Shown here: positions 7,792 through 17,031 of the stretch, in pieces
How the letters are laid out: each line of letters starts with the position of its first letter
Position numbering within the stretch: the first letter of the stretch is position 1
Assembly: GCA_003667245.1 (NCBI GenBank)
Contig: RCNN01000273.1
Span: 1 to 20,055, forward strand
DNA from: Heterostelium multicystogenum
Taxonomy: Eukaryota > Evosea > Eumycetozoa > Acytosteliales > Acytosteliaceae
Direction of reading: 5' to 3'
DNA length: 20,055 nucleotides
Made by a program: the position numbers and the translations under genes
The notes under the pieces: generated by a model
Seen by the model: only the letters and a program-made list of their open reading frames with translations
The model's database searches: none
Told to the model about the DNA's origin: nothing

Positions 7792-9206
7792 GCAAGCCCC
7801 GGCATTACTCCCTGACGCTGCGCCTGGCGCTGATCTTCGCCCTGCTGGCGTTCGCCCTGCTGGCAACCCTCGGCGTGGCGCTGTACCGCGACCTTGAGCG
7901 CGAACTGATCCACCGCGACGACGCTGCGCTGATCTACCGCGTCGACCAACTGCGCAACCTGCTGAACGACAGCAACACCCTGGACCTGATCAAGACCAAG
8001 CCCGAACTGTTCCAGAACATGCTCGGCAACCGCGAATCGGTACTGAGCATCGCCGCACCCGGGCAGAAACCGCTGCTGGAAGTGAACCCCGGCAACATCG
8101 ACATGCCCGACGTTGCACCGGTGCCCCGGGACCACGCCCTGGAATTCGCCGACGTGCAGCATTTACCCGGCGTCAATGGCGTCCCCTTCTCCACCCTCGC
8201 CGCCACCATCGATTCAGGCGACCTGGGCAGCCTGCAAGTCACTACCGGGCGGTTGATGACCGAGCGCACCGCAGTGCTCGCCAGCTACCGGCTGAGTGTC
8301 TATATCCTCGCCAGCATCGCGGCATTGGTACTGGCGGTGGTCGGTTACCTGATGGTGCATCGCGGCCTGCTGCCATTGCGGCGCCTGGCCGTGCATGCCC
8401 AGGGCATCGGCGTCGGCAACCTCGCCGCGCGCCTCGACAGCCACGGCGCCCCCAAAGAACTGCTGCCGATGATTGATTCGTTCAACACCATGCTCGAACG
8501 CCTGGCCAAGGGTTTTGTGCAACTGGGCCAGGTCTCCACCGACATGGCCCACGAACTGCGCACGCCGATCAATAACTTGCTCGGGGAAACCCAGGTGGCG
8601 CTGCAGCAACACCGTAGCATCGAAGCCTACCAGCAACTGCTGGCCTCCAACGTCGAAGAACTCGAACGCCTGGCGCGCAATGCTCGACAACATGCTGTTC
8701 CTGGCCCGCACCGACCCGGGCCAGTGCACTGCGCCAGCGCCAGGAACTGGACGCGGCCGATGAAGTGGAACGCATGGCCGACTACTTCGAAGGCCTGGCG
8801 GGCGATGTCGACATCAGCAATCCTCGCCCAGGGCGCCGGTGTGATCTGGGCCGAGCCGATGCTGCTGCGCCGTGCCCTGGCCAACCTGTGCGCCAACGCC
8901 ATCAAATATGGTGCGCCCGCCTCTGAACTGCTGATCCAGGCCACACCCTGCGCCGAAGGCATCAACCTGACGGTGACCAACCACGGCGCGACCATCCCGG
9001 CGGAGCACTTGCCCAGGTTGTTCGAGCGGTTTTATCGCGTGGATGAAATCACGGGAGCGTTCGGCGCATTCCAATGGATTGGGGCTGTCGATTGTCGCGA
9101 CCATCATGCAGTTGCATTAACGGCCGATACAGCGTGAGCAGCGAGAACGGTGTGACATGCTTCGCGTTGTTTTTCCCGGGACGCGAAGCCGAAAACCTCA
9201 AGCTGA
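7788..9206 (+). CDS. Heavy-metal-type sensor histidine kinase, frameshifted; 3' end approximate
   Basis: This is the partner sensor kinase of the CusS type. TM1 is [21 protein letters not shown] periplasmic sensor domain follows to about residue 165. TM2 is [17 protein letters not shown], then a HAMP domain ([20 protein letters not shown]). The H-box is [13 protein letters not shown] with His255. The ATPase part includes [16 protein letters not shown] (N-box) and [13 protein letters not shown]. Indels near 8680, 8730, 8815 and 9048-9062 disturb the region after the H-box and the G-box, whose adjacent-frame reading is [17 protein letters not shown]. The end reads [21 protein letters not shown] then AENLKLT, but the frame there has no nearby stop; a TGA at 9204 is my estimate. 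ATGA overlap with the regulator indicates translational coupling. Confidence 0.85.
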
Positions 9207-9221
9207 CTTGCCCACCCGTTT

Positions 9222-9837
9222 TCACTGATATCCACCAAGGTATTCCAGGCCGTCAGGCAACGCAATCCGCAAGCCCTCGACCTGCATCGGCAATGCCATC
9301 GAGGCCGGCTCGGGTATTCGGCCCGCCACCTGCTCGGGCAGCCACGGCACATGGATGAAACCGCTGCGTACCCCTGACCCGGCGAGCGCGTGTTTGCAAC
9401 AGATAGAACACCTGATTGCACACGAAAGTGCCGGCGGTTTGCGACACGCTGGCCCCAATGCCGGCCTCGCGCACGGCCCTCACCATGGCCTTGCTCGGCA
9501 AGGTGCCGAAGTAGGCCGCAGGGCCGCCGGGTAGCACTTCCGTGTCGACAGGTTGCTCACCCAGGTTGTCCGGAATCCGCGCGTCGTTGAGGTTTGATCG
9601 CGACCCGCTCGATGGAAATATCACTGCGCCCGGGGCCCAGCCCGACAGCAATGACCATCTGCGGGCGGTGTTCGGCCAACAGCTGAGCCAGGCGCTCGCC
9701 CGCCGTGGCAAAGGCACAGGGTAACTGCCGCGCGACAATCCGCACATCAGCGCCCAGTTGCACACCTCCCAACAGGCGTACCGCCTCCCAGGACGGGTTC
9801 AAAACGGTTCGAAACCCGTCAGCAATACAGTGCGCAT
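9222..9837 (-). CDS. pcp: Pyroglutamyl-peptidase I, frameshifted
   Basis: This is a cytosolic cysteine peptidase (C15) that removes N-terminal pyroglutamate and releases 5-oxoproline. The start ATG 9837 gives [12 protein letters not shown], after which bases are missing near 9805. The reading resumes [19 protein letters not shown]. The catalytic Glu lies in [13 protein letters not shown], the Cys in [17 protein letters not shown] and the His in [11 protein letters not shown]. The C-terminal part [20 protein letters not shown] ends at TGA 9224-9222. Breaks lie near 9805, 9590 and 9375. It is the last gene of a three-gene leftward set, seven bases after DUF979, and converges with the sensor kinase gene. 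Confidence 0.88.
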
Positions 9838-9844
9838 TACAGCC

Positions 9845-10796
9845 TCACATCAGCAGGTAGAGGAGGACAATATTGACCACCAGCATCATCAACGCGGTCG
9901 GCATCTGTGCCTTGATGACCGCGTTTTTATCCGGCAGCTCCAGCAACGCTGCCGGGACAATATTGAAGTTGGCCGCCATGGGTGTCATCAGCGTACCGCA
10001 GTAACCGGAGAACATGCCGATGGCAGCCATCACCGCCGGGTTGCCGCCGTAGATGCCTACCAGCACCGGTACGCCAACGCCGCCGGTCATCACCGGGGAA
10101 GGCGGCAAAGCCATTGCCCATGATCACGGTAAACAGTGCCATGCCCAACACATACACCATCACCGCTACCAGCTTGTAATCCAGGTTGATATAGGTGGTG
10201 GTGATGTGCGCCACCGCTGTGCCCACGCCGCTTCGTTGAACAACAGCCCGAGCATCGCCAGCATCTGCGGCAGCACCATCGCCCAGCCCAGCGCTTCGGT
10301 GAGGCGCCGGGATTCGCGAAGGGCTTGCACCGGGGTGTCCCGCGTCAGCCAGCAGGCCAGCGCCAGTGCAATCAGGCAGCCGATACCCAGGGAAACAAAG
10401 GTGGTGTTCTTCGGGTCCAGCAGCGGCACGCCGCCGATTCTCGGTGTGTTTGAGCAATACCGAGCCGATCACCGTGGTCAACGGAATGGCCAATGCCGGG
10501 ATAAACAATTTAATGCCCCAGGCGACCAGCGCTGGCCCGTGCGGGCCTTGTCATGCAACTGGGCATGCGCGCCGGGCCTACGCCGCCCAGGCCCCGATGA
10601 GTGCCATCACCACCACGCCCACGCCGACCACCACCGAGGGCAGGCGCTCCCCCACCAGGAACGGAATGGCAAACAGCAGCCAGAACAACGAACTCGACCA
10701 GCGCTTGGGGTGGGTGCGATCCATCAGGATCATCCCGGCGGTAATCACCAGCAGAACGCCGGCCAGCCAGTACAGGTATTGAATGGAAATGATCAT
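9845..10796 (-). CDS. DUF979 family membrane protein, putative transporter subunit, frameshifted
   Basis: This is a polytopic inner-membrane protein of about 317 residues. ATG 10796 overlaps the end of the DUF969 gene. N-terminal segments read IISIQYLYWLAGVLLVITAG, SSLFWLLFAIPFLVGERLP and VVVGVGVVVMALIGAW. Later parts in other frames include LFIPALAIPLTTVIGSVLL, TTFVSLGIGCLIALALACW, WAMVLPQMLAMLGLLF, KLVAVMVYVLGMALFTVIMG and VGIYGGNPAVMAAIGMFSG, ending MLVVNIVLLYLLM. Breaks lie near 10575, 10530, 10435, 10230 and 10100. DUF969 and DUF979 genes occur as pairs and often with pcp; a role in moving pyroglutamate or pyroglutamyl peptides is an inference from that context, not demonstrated by sequence. 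Confidence 0.82.
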
Positions 10797-11509
10797 TGCG
10801 CCGCCTCCGCTGTGTTGGCCCGGTAACAGCTCTCGGGTCAGCATTCGGTCAAAGCGGTGCAAGCGAATGGCGTGAATGATGAAGGCGCAGATCGCCGTCG
10901 GGATGCCCCAGACCGCAATGTGCAGAGGCTCCACATCAATCCCCGAACCCAACAGGAAGGTGTGCATCAACGCAATCGCACCAAAGGCGACGAAGATATC
11001 CTCGCCAAAAAACAGCCCGACGTTGTCGGTCGCGGCACACATGGCCAGGACCTTGTGGCGAAGCTTGTCGGGGAGTTTGCCATAGCGTTTTTCCGCCGCG
11101 CCTTCCGCCATCGGCGCCAGCAACGGGCGCACCATCTGCGGGTGCCCGCCCAGGCTCGTCAGGCCCATGGCCGCTGTGGATTCACGCACAAACAGATAGA
11201 TGATTCAGCAAGCGCCCGACCGTGGCCCGCTCAAAGCGCGCGATCCAGTTTTTGCGCATGCAGGCGCAAGCCATGGCGCTCCAGCAAGCCGATGACAGCC
11301 AGGGGCAACAACAGGATCAATTGCAAGGCGCGAGTCTGGAGAAAGCCGTCGCCCATGGTGGCGAGGATCTTTTCCAGTGGAAAGTGGGCGGCAAACCCGG
11401 TGGCAATCGCTGCCGCCGTGACGACCAGCAGCGGATTGAAGCGCAACACAAAGCCGACCACGATGACGAGTACGCCAATCAGCGGCCATAGGTTCACAAC
11501 AGTTTGCAT
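10793..11509 (-). CDS. DUF969 family membrane protein, putative transporter subunit, frameshifted
   Basis: This is the first gene of the DUF969-DUF979-pcp set. ATG 11509 follows an AAGGA site about ten bases upstream. Segments read VVNLWPLIGVLVIVVGFVL, LLVVTAAAIATGFAA and LQLILLLPLAVIGLLERHG in one frame. After breaks near 11200-11230 the reading continues RESTAAMGLTSLGGHPQMVR, PDKLRHKVLAMCAATDNVG, FFGEDIFVAFGAIALMHTFL and WGIPTAICAFIIHAIRLHRF. A further missing base near 10822 hides the true stop; correcting it gives a short Ala-rich tail ending in TGA 10795-10793, which overlaps the DUF979 start as ATGA. The protein is about 239 residues, in line with the family. Function is unknown beyond likely transport with DUF979. 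Confidence 0.82.
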
Positions 11510-11846
11510 GGTGGTGAGGTCCTTAAGTGCGCGCTGCGGCGCCAGTAAAGCAGGTAGTGAACAAAGGTTCACTGCAAGAAAACGGCGTGCAGCCCGGCTC
11601 GATTTTTTATTGTTGACCTGGAAGGTCGAGCGTCAGTGGCCGCATCTTTGCTGCTTGGGGAGGGAGGTGTCCAACAAGAAAAATTGTTGCTGCAATCCAA
11701 TAAAGTTTGTGGGTGTTTGAAGCGTTAGAGGGCATTTGTCGGCCCGTTTGAAGAGAAGGCCCAGGCGCAGAACGTGCTCAGGTACTTGAAGTCCGATAAA
11801 GGGCTGGACGGCTTTGGTCACGTGGCGGTCGGTGACCCGCTAGCCC
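11510..11846. promoter_or_regulatory. Control region of the DUF969 operon, two inverted repeats, no gene
   Basis: This 337-bp gap lies before the DUF969 operon and after the GNAT gene. AGTGAAC-AAAG-GTTCACT (11556-11573) is a perfect 7-bp-arm palindrome about 47 bases upstream of the DUF969 start, and GACCT-GGA-AGGTC (11615-11627) lies further upstream. Between them on the minus strand is an A/T-rich run (AATAAAAAAT) that could hold a -10. Both repeats are typical operator sizes. No regulator gene for this operon is adjacent. No coding sequence is seen. Confidence 0.45.
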
Positions 11847-12272
11847 TCAGCCCAGGTGCTTCTGGAAAAAGTGGCGCGTGTGCCCTGGCGGGTACTCGGC
11901 AATATGCCCGAACTCGCTGAAACCCAGCTTCCGGTAGAACCCGGGCGCCTGGAAGCTGAAGGTGTCCAGCCAGAATCCCCGCACACCCTTTCTCCCGTGC
12001 GAGCTCCTCAGCCGCGTGCATCAGCCGCGAGCCCATGCCTTGGGGCGCAGCGATTCCGGCACGCTCAAGAGTTCAACGAACATCCAGCCATAGGAGATTT
12101 TCCCGTAGAGGCCGCCTACCACTTCCTGGCTCACGGGATCGCGCAACAACAACCCGAAGGTTTCGAACGGGTTCTCACCGCACTGGCTGATGTTGTACGT
12201 CCGCAGCGGCTGGAGGATGGCCTGGCGCTCTTGCTCCGTCACCTCAAACGACAGTTCCATTGCCACGTCCAT
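11847..12272 (-). CDS. GNAT-family N-acetyltransferase, frameshifted
   Basis: This is a small acetyl-CoA-dependent N-acetyltransferase of about 141 residues. ATG 12272 has AGGA upstream (minus strand). The N-terminal part reads QAILQPLRTYNISQCGENPF then LLLRDPVSQEVVGGLYGKIS, FVELLSVPESLRP. After a break near 12025 comes the acetyl-CoA-binding motif MGSRLMHAAEELAREKGCAG. After a second break near 11980 the adjacent frame reads LDTFSFQAPGFYRKLGF, then GHIAEYPPGHTRHFF and a final HLG with TGA at 11849-11847. The family acts on many small molecules and proteins, so the substrate is unknown. It lies 52 bases after the IclR gene on the same strand and may be co-transcribed, but nothing links it functionally. 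Confidence 0.8.
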
Positions 12273-12324
12273 CTTGATCGTCCTGTGTTGAATTCCAGAT
12301 CACCCCACAAAAAACACCACCCCT

Positions 12325-13089
12325 TCAAGGATTGAGTTTTTCCAGGGCCGCTCGCAACTCGGTGTTGTTGCCGCCCAACGCGCTGGTGGCGATCGCCGCG
12401 TTGCGCAGCAGGATCGATGCGGCGTGGGGGATGTGTTCTTTCAGCAATCGGTCGGAGGGGCCCGACAGCGTCAACGCGCCCTTGAGCTCACCGCCCATTG
12501 CAAACACGGGGACGGAGACGGCGGTGGTTTCCGGGTCGCGTTCGCCGAACGAGCAGGCCCAGCAGCGTTCACGCTCCTGAGTCAGTGTGGCGTCACCCTG
12601 GCGTGAGAACGCGCGCAGGACCTTGCCGGAAGCCCCGGCATGCAGCGGGAACCGCGCGCCTTCCAGCACCGAGACCCGCACCGCGCGCTTGGGCTCGACA
12701 CGGAACAACACCACCCGGCTGCCGTTTTCATAGACGTAAAAAGACGAGGTCTCGCCGCTCTCTTCGGTGATGGATTCCAGCAGCGGCAGGATCACATCCC
12801 GCAAGCGGAACGAGGCTTGATATAGCTGGGACAGGCGCAGAGGTTCAGGCCCGACGGCGTATTGGCCGTCACTCAAGCGCCGCACAAACCCGGCTTTTTC
12901 CAGCGAGGTGATCAGGCGCAGGATGGTGCTTTTATACAAGCCGGTGCGCCGGGCGATCTCCGCCAGGCTCAAGCTCTCCTGGTCGATATTGAAGGCCGCG
13001 AGAATGGAAAACGCGCGATCGACTGCAGCAACGCCGCCTTCCGGACTGCCGGCTTGATCAGCAAGACTGTTGTTGGGTTCGGTACTCAT
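12325..13089 (-). CDS. IclR-family transcriptional regulator
   Basis: This is an intact 254-residue IclR regulator. The winged helix-turn-helix includes AVDRAFSILAAFNIDQ, LSLAEIARRTGLYKSTILRL and SLEKAGFVRRL. The effector domain has ETSSFYVYENGSRVVLFRVE, PLHAGASGKVLRAF and TTAVSVPVFAMGGELKGALT. I chose ATG 13089; an in-frame GTG six bases upstream is possible. It follows the permease gene by 117 bases on the same strand and is the only specific regulator in the catabolic cluster. Two copies of a palindromic operator in the cluster's divergent control region are its likely targets. IclR proteins usually bind a pathway acid as effector. Confidence 0.93.
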   Translation of the reverse strand: MSTEPNNSLADQAGSPEGGVAAVDRAFSILAAFNIDQESLSLAEIARRTGLYKSTILRLITSLEKAGFVRRLSDGQYAVGPEPLRLSQLYQASFRLRDVILPLLESITEESGETSSFYVYENGSRVVLFRVEPKRAVRVSVLEGARFPLHAGASGKVLRAFSRQGDATLTQERERCWACSFGERDPETTAVSVPVFAMGGELKGALTLSGPSDRLLKEHIPHAASILLRNAAIATSALGGNNTELRAALEKLNP

Positions 13090-13206
13090 GGCCACTCATT
13101 GGGTATTCATCGCCGGCGCAAGCGGCGGCATCATTGCCGTCCCGGTCGCGCCAGACACTTTCAGTCGCCGTAACATACCCTTTTGCGCAGGGGTGCAGCC
13201 ACCGCA

Positions 13207-14526
13207 TTATGCGTCCCGCAGGAAAAGCCGCAGCGACATAACCATCGCGGCCGCGACGAACATGATGCACCCCATCACCATCAGGCCCGCCGTGAACGAG
13301 CCGGTGTAGTCCTTGAGAAAGCCCATCAGGTATGGCCCGACAAAACCGCCAAAGGCACCAATCGAGTTAATCAGCGCAATACCACCGGCAGCGGCCTGGC
13401 CACGCAGGAACTTGCCCGGCAAGGTGTAGAAAATGGTCTTGCCGGCAATCGTCCCCACCAGCGCCAGGGTGATCCCGGCCAGGGCGGCCACCAATGTGTC
13501 CATCTGCAAGGCGACCAATAGCGCCAGGCCAGCCAGCAGCATGGCCACGGTCAGGTTGAAAATCCCCTTGCCGGTGCGGTCCACGTGTTTCGCCCAAACC
13601 AACAGGCCGATGGTTGCAAAAAAGTAGGGAATCGCCGCCACCCAGCCAATCATGCTGATCTCGACACCGTGGGCCTTGAGCATCTGCGGCAGCCAGATTC
13701 CAATGCCGTAGGAGCCCAGGGTAAAACTGAAGGTAATCGAGCTGAGGATCCACACCCGAGGGTCCTTCAGGGCAGCCTTGAAGCCGTGGCGGTGCTGGCC
13801 CTGGCTTTGCTCTTCAGCCAGCAAGCCGGTGAGCACGGCACGTTCCTGTGCCGACAGCCATTTGGCTTCGGAAGGCTGGTTGGTCAGCACTTTCAACGTG
13901 ATCAGCCCGAGGATGCACGCCGGGACGCCCTCGATCAGAAACATCCATTGCCAGCCTGCCAAACCCCAGATGCCGTGCATTTGCAGGAGCCACACCGACA
14001 GCGGGCCGCCCACCAGGAACGAAATCGGCGTGGCCGCGGTAAACCATGCCAGCACCCGCGTGCGGTACTGCGCAGGAAACCACAGGGTCAGGAAAAAGAT
14101 CACCCCGGGAAAGAACCCGGCCTCGGCCACACCCAGCACCAGGCGCATGGCGTAGAAGCTGTAGGGGCCGACGACCCAGGCGGTGGCAGCCGCCGCAATC
14201 CCCCAGGTAATCATGATGCGCGCCATCCACCGCCGGGCGCCAAAGCGGTACATCGCCAGGTTGCTCGGCACCTCACACAGGCAGTAGCCAACGAACATAA
14301 TCCCCGCACCCAGGCCGAATTGCGTGGCGGTCAAACCCAGCTGTTCGGTCATTTGCAAGGCGGCGTAGCCAACGCTGGTGCGGTCCAGGTAGTTGAAAAA
14401 GTAAGCCAGGGCGAGCAGCGGGATCAGACGCCAGGCGGCCTTGTGCAGGACGCGGGTTTGCTCTGCATCCAGCACCACGGCGGTGATGGCTGGGGCGCCT
14501 GATGCAGGTGTCGTGACAATTGCCAT
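13207..14526 (-). CDS. MFS permease, anion:cation symporter (ACS) family
   Basis: This is an intact 439-residue 12-helix importer of the ACS family, which moves organic anions such as tartrate, phthalate and hexuronates with protons. Helix 1 with the signature LLALAYFFNYLDRTSVGYAA is near residue 45. FGLGAGIMFVGYCLCEVPSN and WGIAAAATAWVVGPYSFY follow, and RLVLGVAEAGFFPGVIFFLT is typical of the family. The second half contains GSYGIGIWLPQMLKAHGVEI and FGGFVGPYLMGFLKD. ATG 14526 is preferred because GAGGAA lies seven bases upstream; an ATG at 14544 would place that site inside the gene. It starts 47 bases after the CoA-transferase stop. The context indicates uptake of the organic acid degraded by the upstream enzymes. 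Confidence 0.93.
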   Translation of the reverse strand: MAIVTTPASGAPAITAVVLDAEQTRVLHKAAWRLIPLLALAYFFNYLDRTSVGYAALQMTEQLGLTATQFGLGAGIMFVGYCLCEVPSNLAMYRFGARRWMARIMITWGIAAAATAWVVGPYSFYAMRLVLGVAEAGFFPGVIFFLTLWFPAQYRTRVLAWFTAATPISFLVGGPLSVWLLQMHGIWGLAGWQWMFLIEGVPACILGLITLKVLTNQPSEAKWLSAQERAVLTGLLAEEQSQGQHRHGFKAALKDPRVWILSSITFSFTLGSYGIGIWLPQMLKAHGVEISMIGWVAAIPYFFATIGLLVWAKHVDRTGKGIFNLTVAMLLAGLALLVALQMDTLVAALAGITLALVGTIAGKTIFYTLPGKFLRGQAAAGGIALINSIGAFGGFVGPYLMGFLKDYTGSFTAGLMVMGCIMFVAAAMVMSLRLFLRDA

Positions 14527-14573
14527 GACGGGTTTCCTCGACATTATTGTTATTGGAATGGCGACAAAAGCAC

Positions 14574-15773
14574 CTAGCGGACCACGCCACGAGCGCGCAA
14601 GGCGTCGACATCCCTGGCGGCATAACCCAGCTCTTCAAGCAACGCCTGCGAATGGCTGCCCAGTTGTGGCACGTTCAGGCGCGTATCGAAACGCCGGCCA
14701 TTCATTTCAAAACGGCAGCATCGGCACCTTCACTTCCTCGCCGTTATCCAGCGTCAGGTGCGCCAGGCCGCCGGAGGCATTCAGGTGCACATCGTCAAAC
14801 AGATCCTGAGGCCGCTGGATCGGCGAGAACGGCAAGCCGGCCTGCTCGCACATGTCCATGATTTGCTGCTTGGGCAGCGTGGCCAGCCGCTCCCGCACCA
14901 GCGGCAGGATTCGCGAACGGGCATGCACACGCTGGGTGTTGCGCGCCAGTTCGGGTCGCTGCCCAGTTGTTCAAAACCAAACGCCTGGCAGAAGCTCAGC
15001 CATTGGCTGTCACTCACCACGCCCATGAACACCTGCTCGTCATCCCGGGCGTTGAACACGTCATAGATCGCCCACGCTGAAAGACGGCTGGGCATCGGCG
15101 CTGCCGGCTGGCCGGTGGTCGCCATCTGCATCATGTGCTGGCCGACCAGGAACGCGGAGTTCTCGAACAGGCCGGTCTGCACAAACTGGCCCTCCCCGGT
15201 CGCCTTGCGTTGCCACAGTGCGGCCAGGATCGAGATGGCGCTGAACATCCCGCCCATCACGTCATTCACCGAGGCACCAGCGCGTAGCGGGCGGCCTTCG
15301 GGGCCGGTCATGTACGCGAGCCCGGACATCATCTGCACCACCTCATCCAGTGCAGTGCGGTGTTCGTAAGGGCCCGGCAAAAAGCCTTTCATGGAGCTGT
15401 AGATAACGTCGGGCTTGATCGCCTTGACCTGCTCAAAGCCCAGGCCGAGTTTTTCCATGGCGCCTGGACGAAAGTTTTCGGTGACCACGTCGGCGCTTTC
15501 GATCAGCTTGCGCACCGCCGCCATCCCTTCCTCGGTCTTGATGTCGACGGCGAAGCTTTTCTTGTTGCGGTTGTAGGTCATCCAGTAGCCGGCGCCCGAA
15601 CCGGTCAACCGCCGGGTGTTGTCGCCAGCCGGCGTCGGTTCGACCTTGATCACTTCGGCACCAAGATCGGCCAGCACCAGCCCGCAGGTCGGGCCCATGA
15701 CCATGTGCACAAACTCGACCACGCGGATGCCCGCCAATGGCAGCGCCTGGATCTTGTGATTCTGCGTGTTCAT
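14574..15773 (-). CDS. Class III CoA-transferase (CaiB/BaiF family), frameshifted
   Basis: This enzyme transfers CoA, usually from succinyl-CoA, to a carboxylic acid through an aspartyl-CoA intermediate. It has about 399 residues. Motifs include LAGIRVVEFVHMVMGPTCGL, LADLGAEVIKVEP, GYWMTYNRNKKSFAVDIKT and DVVTENFRPGAMEKLGLG. The catalytic Asp is most likely in GASVNDVMGGMFSAISILAAL. The C-terminal part resumes in another frame as MCEQAGLPFSPIQRP, then DLFDDVHLNASGG and, after an extra T near 14708, EMNGRRFDTRLNVPQLG, ending at TAG 14576-14574. Breaks lie near 14945 and 14708. Its ATG overlaps the lyase stop (ATGA at 15773-15770), so the two are translationally coupled. The pairing with an HMG-CoA-lyase-type enzyme suggests it makes that enzyme's acyl-CoA substrate. 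Confidence 0.9.
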
Positions 15774-16711
15774 CGTACAGCCCCTGCGTAGTGGAAGTTC
15801 TTGCCCACGCCGGCATCCGGAATGAACCCGTAGAGCGGCTCGCCTGGCAGGCCTTTTTGCAGCCATTCACGTGCCGCCACCAGCTTGTCGATATCGACGC
15901 CGGTACGCAGGCCCATGGATTCGAGCAGGTAAACCAGGTCTTCGGTCACGATGTTGCCCGACGCGCCCGGCGCATATGGGCAGCCGCCAATCCCGCCCTG
16001 TGAGGCGTCGAACGTGGTGACCCCCACATCGAGCGCCGCCAGCACATTCGCCAGCCCCTGGCCGCGGGTGTTTATGGAAATGGGCACTGCCAGCCTTGGC
16101 GCCGATTTCGCTGTGCAAGCGGATAAACGCCCGGCGCACCTGAGCCGGGTTGGCGTAGCCGACGGTGTCCGCCAGCCCTACCTCATCCACGCCCAGCTCG
16201 GCCATGCGCAGCGCCATGCGAATCACATCGTCCTCAGGCACTTCGCCCTGGATCGTGCAACCGAATACCGTCGACAACCCAGCCTCCACTTGCACCTTCG
16301 GGAAGTGTTCGTTGCGCAGGGCAATGACCTGGCGAACCTCCTCGAACACCTGTTGATGAGTCTTGCGGATATTGGCCAGGGAATGCGGCTCGCTGACGGA
16401 GATCGGCAGGGTGATTTTCTGCACGCCGGCGTCGAAAGCGGCCTGGGCGCCCTTGAGGTTCGGCACCAGCGCCGTGACAAACACGTCCCGGCGTTGACGC
16501 ATATGCACCACTAAGTGCGCCGCATCGGCCATCTGCGGCAGCAGCTTGGGGGAGACGAATGAGCCAATCTCGATTTCCTTGAGGCCGGCGTCGGCCAAAG
16601 CCGTTAGCCACTGCAATTTCAGCGCGGTAGGCATCGTCGCGGCGACGCTTTGCAGGCCATCACGCGGGCCTACCTCGCTGATCAGAATGTCGATGTTTTT
16701 ATTAGGGTCAT
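15770..16711 (-). CDS. HMG-CoA-lyase-family enzyme (hydroxymethylglutaryl-CoA lyase type), frameshifted
   Basis: This is a TIM-barrel retro-aldol lyase of the HMG-CoA lyase family, which splits a 3-hydroxy-3-methyl-acyl-CoA into acetyl-CoA and a ketoacid. Family motifs are ISEVGPRDGLQS, KEIEIGSFVSPKLLPQMAD, the metal ligands AHFHNTRG (after removing an extra A near 16072) and the Cys-loop GGIGGCPYAPGASGN. The end reads LYGFIPDAGVGKNFHYAG. The N-terminal frame has no start codon as it stands. Adding one A to the run near 16698 opens it to ATG 16711, which has AAAGG upstream, and I use that. It is the first gene of the leftward operon, just after a strong promoter and an operator. Related lyases also take citramalyl-CoA-like substrates, so HMG-CoA is not certain. 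Confidence 0.9.
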
Positions 16712-16741
16712 CACCAGGCCTTTAAAGGTCAATTCGCACTT

Positions 16742-16763
16742 GTTCTATCTGACAGAACGATGT
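16742..16763 (-). promoter_or_regulatory. Palindromic operator, lyase side
   Basis: GTTCTATCTGACAGAAC (16742-16758) is a GTTCT-N7-AGAAC palindrome. Read with leftward transcription it begins ACATCGTTCT, identical to the first ten bases of the copy at 16941. A second AGAAC-GAT-GTTCT repeat (16754-16766) overlaps it. It lies just downstream of the predicted leftward transcription start near 16767, a position suited to repression by the IclR protein. Confidence 0.7.
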
Positions 16764-16773
16764 TCTGAAATAA

Positions 16774-16802
16774 ATAATGAGCGCGTTAATTTTCACTGTC
16801 AA
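16774..16802 (-). promoter_or_regulatory. Sigma-70-type promoter of the leftward catabolic operon
   Basis: On the minus strand a perfect -35 TTGACA (16802-16797) is followed after 17 bases by CATTAT (16779-16774). The predicted start is near 16767, about 55 bases before the lyase ATG, and directly abuts the operator at 16763-16742. Confidence 0.72.
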
Positions 16803-16895
16803 CATCCGAAAAGCGCCCAGCGCTTTTTACTTATATTTGGTTGATCAACGGGCAAGCCAATTCATTGCATTGGTCTGATATGGCAAAAGACAGGG

Positions 16896-16924
16896 TTGAC
16901 AGCCCAAGAAATAACCTCGACATT
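16896..16924 (+). promoter_or_regulatory. Predicted promoter of the rightward lactonase-transporter operon
   Basis: A perfect -35 TTGACA lies at 16896-16901. The -10 is weak (GACATT at 16919-16924, 17-base spacing). The predicted start near 16931 would place the operator at 16941-16962 just downstream, mirroring the leftward side. The weak -10 makes this less certain than the leftward promoter. Confidence 0.5.
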
Positions 16925-16940
16925 TGTTCCATTAGAAAGC

Positions 16941-16962
16941 ACATCGTTCTATCCAGCAGAAC
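16941..16962 (+). promoter_or_regulatory. Palindromic operator, lactonase side
   Basis: GTTCTATCCAGCAGAAC (16946-16962) is a GTTCT-N7-AGAAC palindrome preceded by ACATC. The first ten bases, ACATCGTTCT, and the final AGAAC are identical to the lyase-side copy read in its own transcription direction. A degenerate partial copy (GTTCCATTAGAA) lies at 16926-16937. It lies in the 5' untranslated region of the SMP-30 gene. Confidence 0.7.
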
Positions 16963-17031
16963 AAAACAATAATGAGACAAGGCTTACCTCCTTTTCAGAG
17001 GTGCCTTGCCCGTTCCGTAGGAGTTGATCCT

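Noticed and set aside
10053..10826. 257-residue plus-strand frame opposite DUF979
   Set aside because: It is antisense to the conserved membrane protein and arises only because the real frame is interrupted.
13585..14502. 305-residue plus-strand frame opposite the ACS permease
   Set aside because: It is antisense to an intact 12-helix transporter and its sequence is the Gln/His/Arg-rich type typical of shadows.
14574..16711. Standard itaconate degradation locus
   Set aside because: The CoA-transferase fits, but there is no itaconyl-CoA hydratase and the lyase is of HMG-CoA lyase type, not the CitE type of that pathway.
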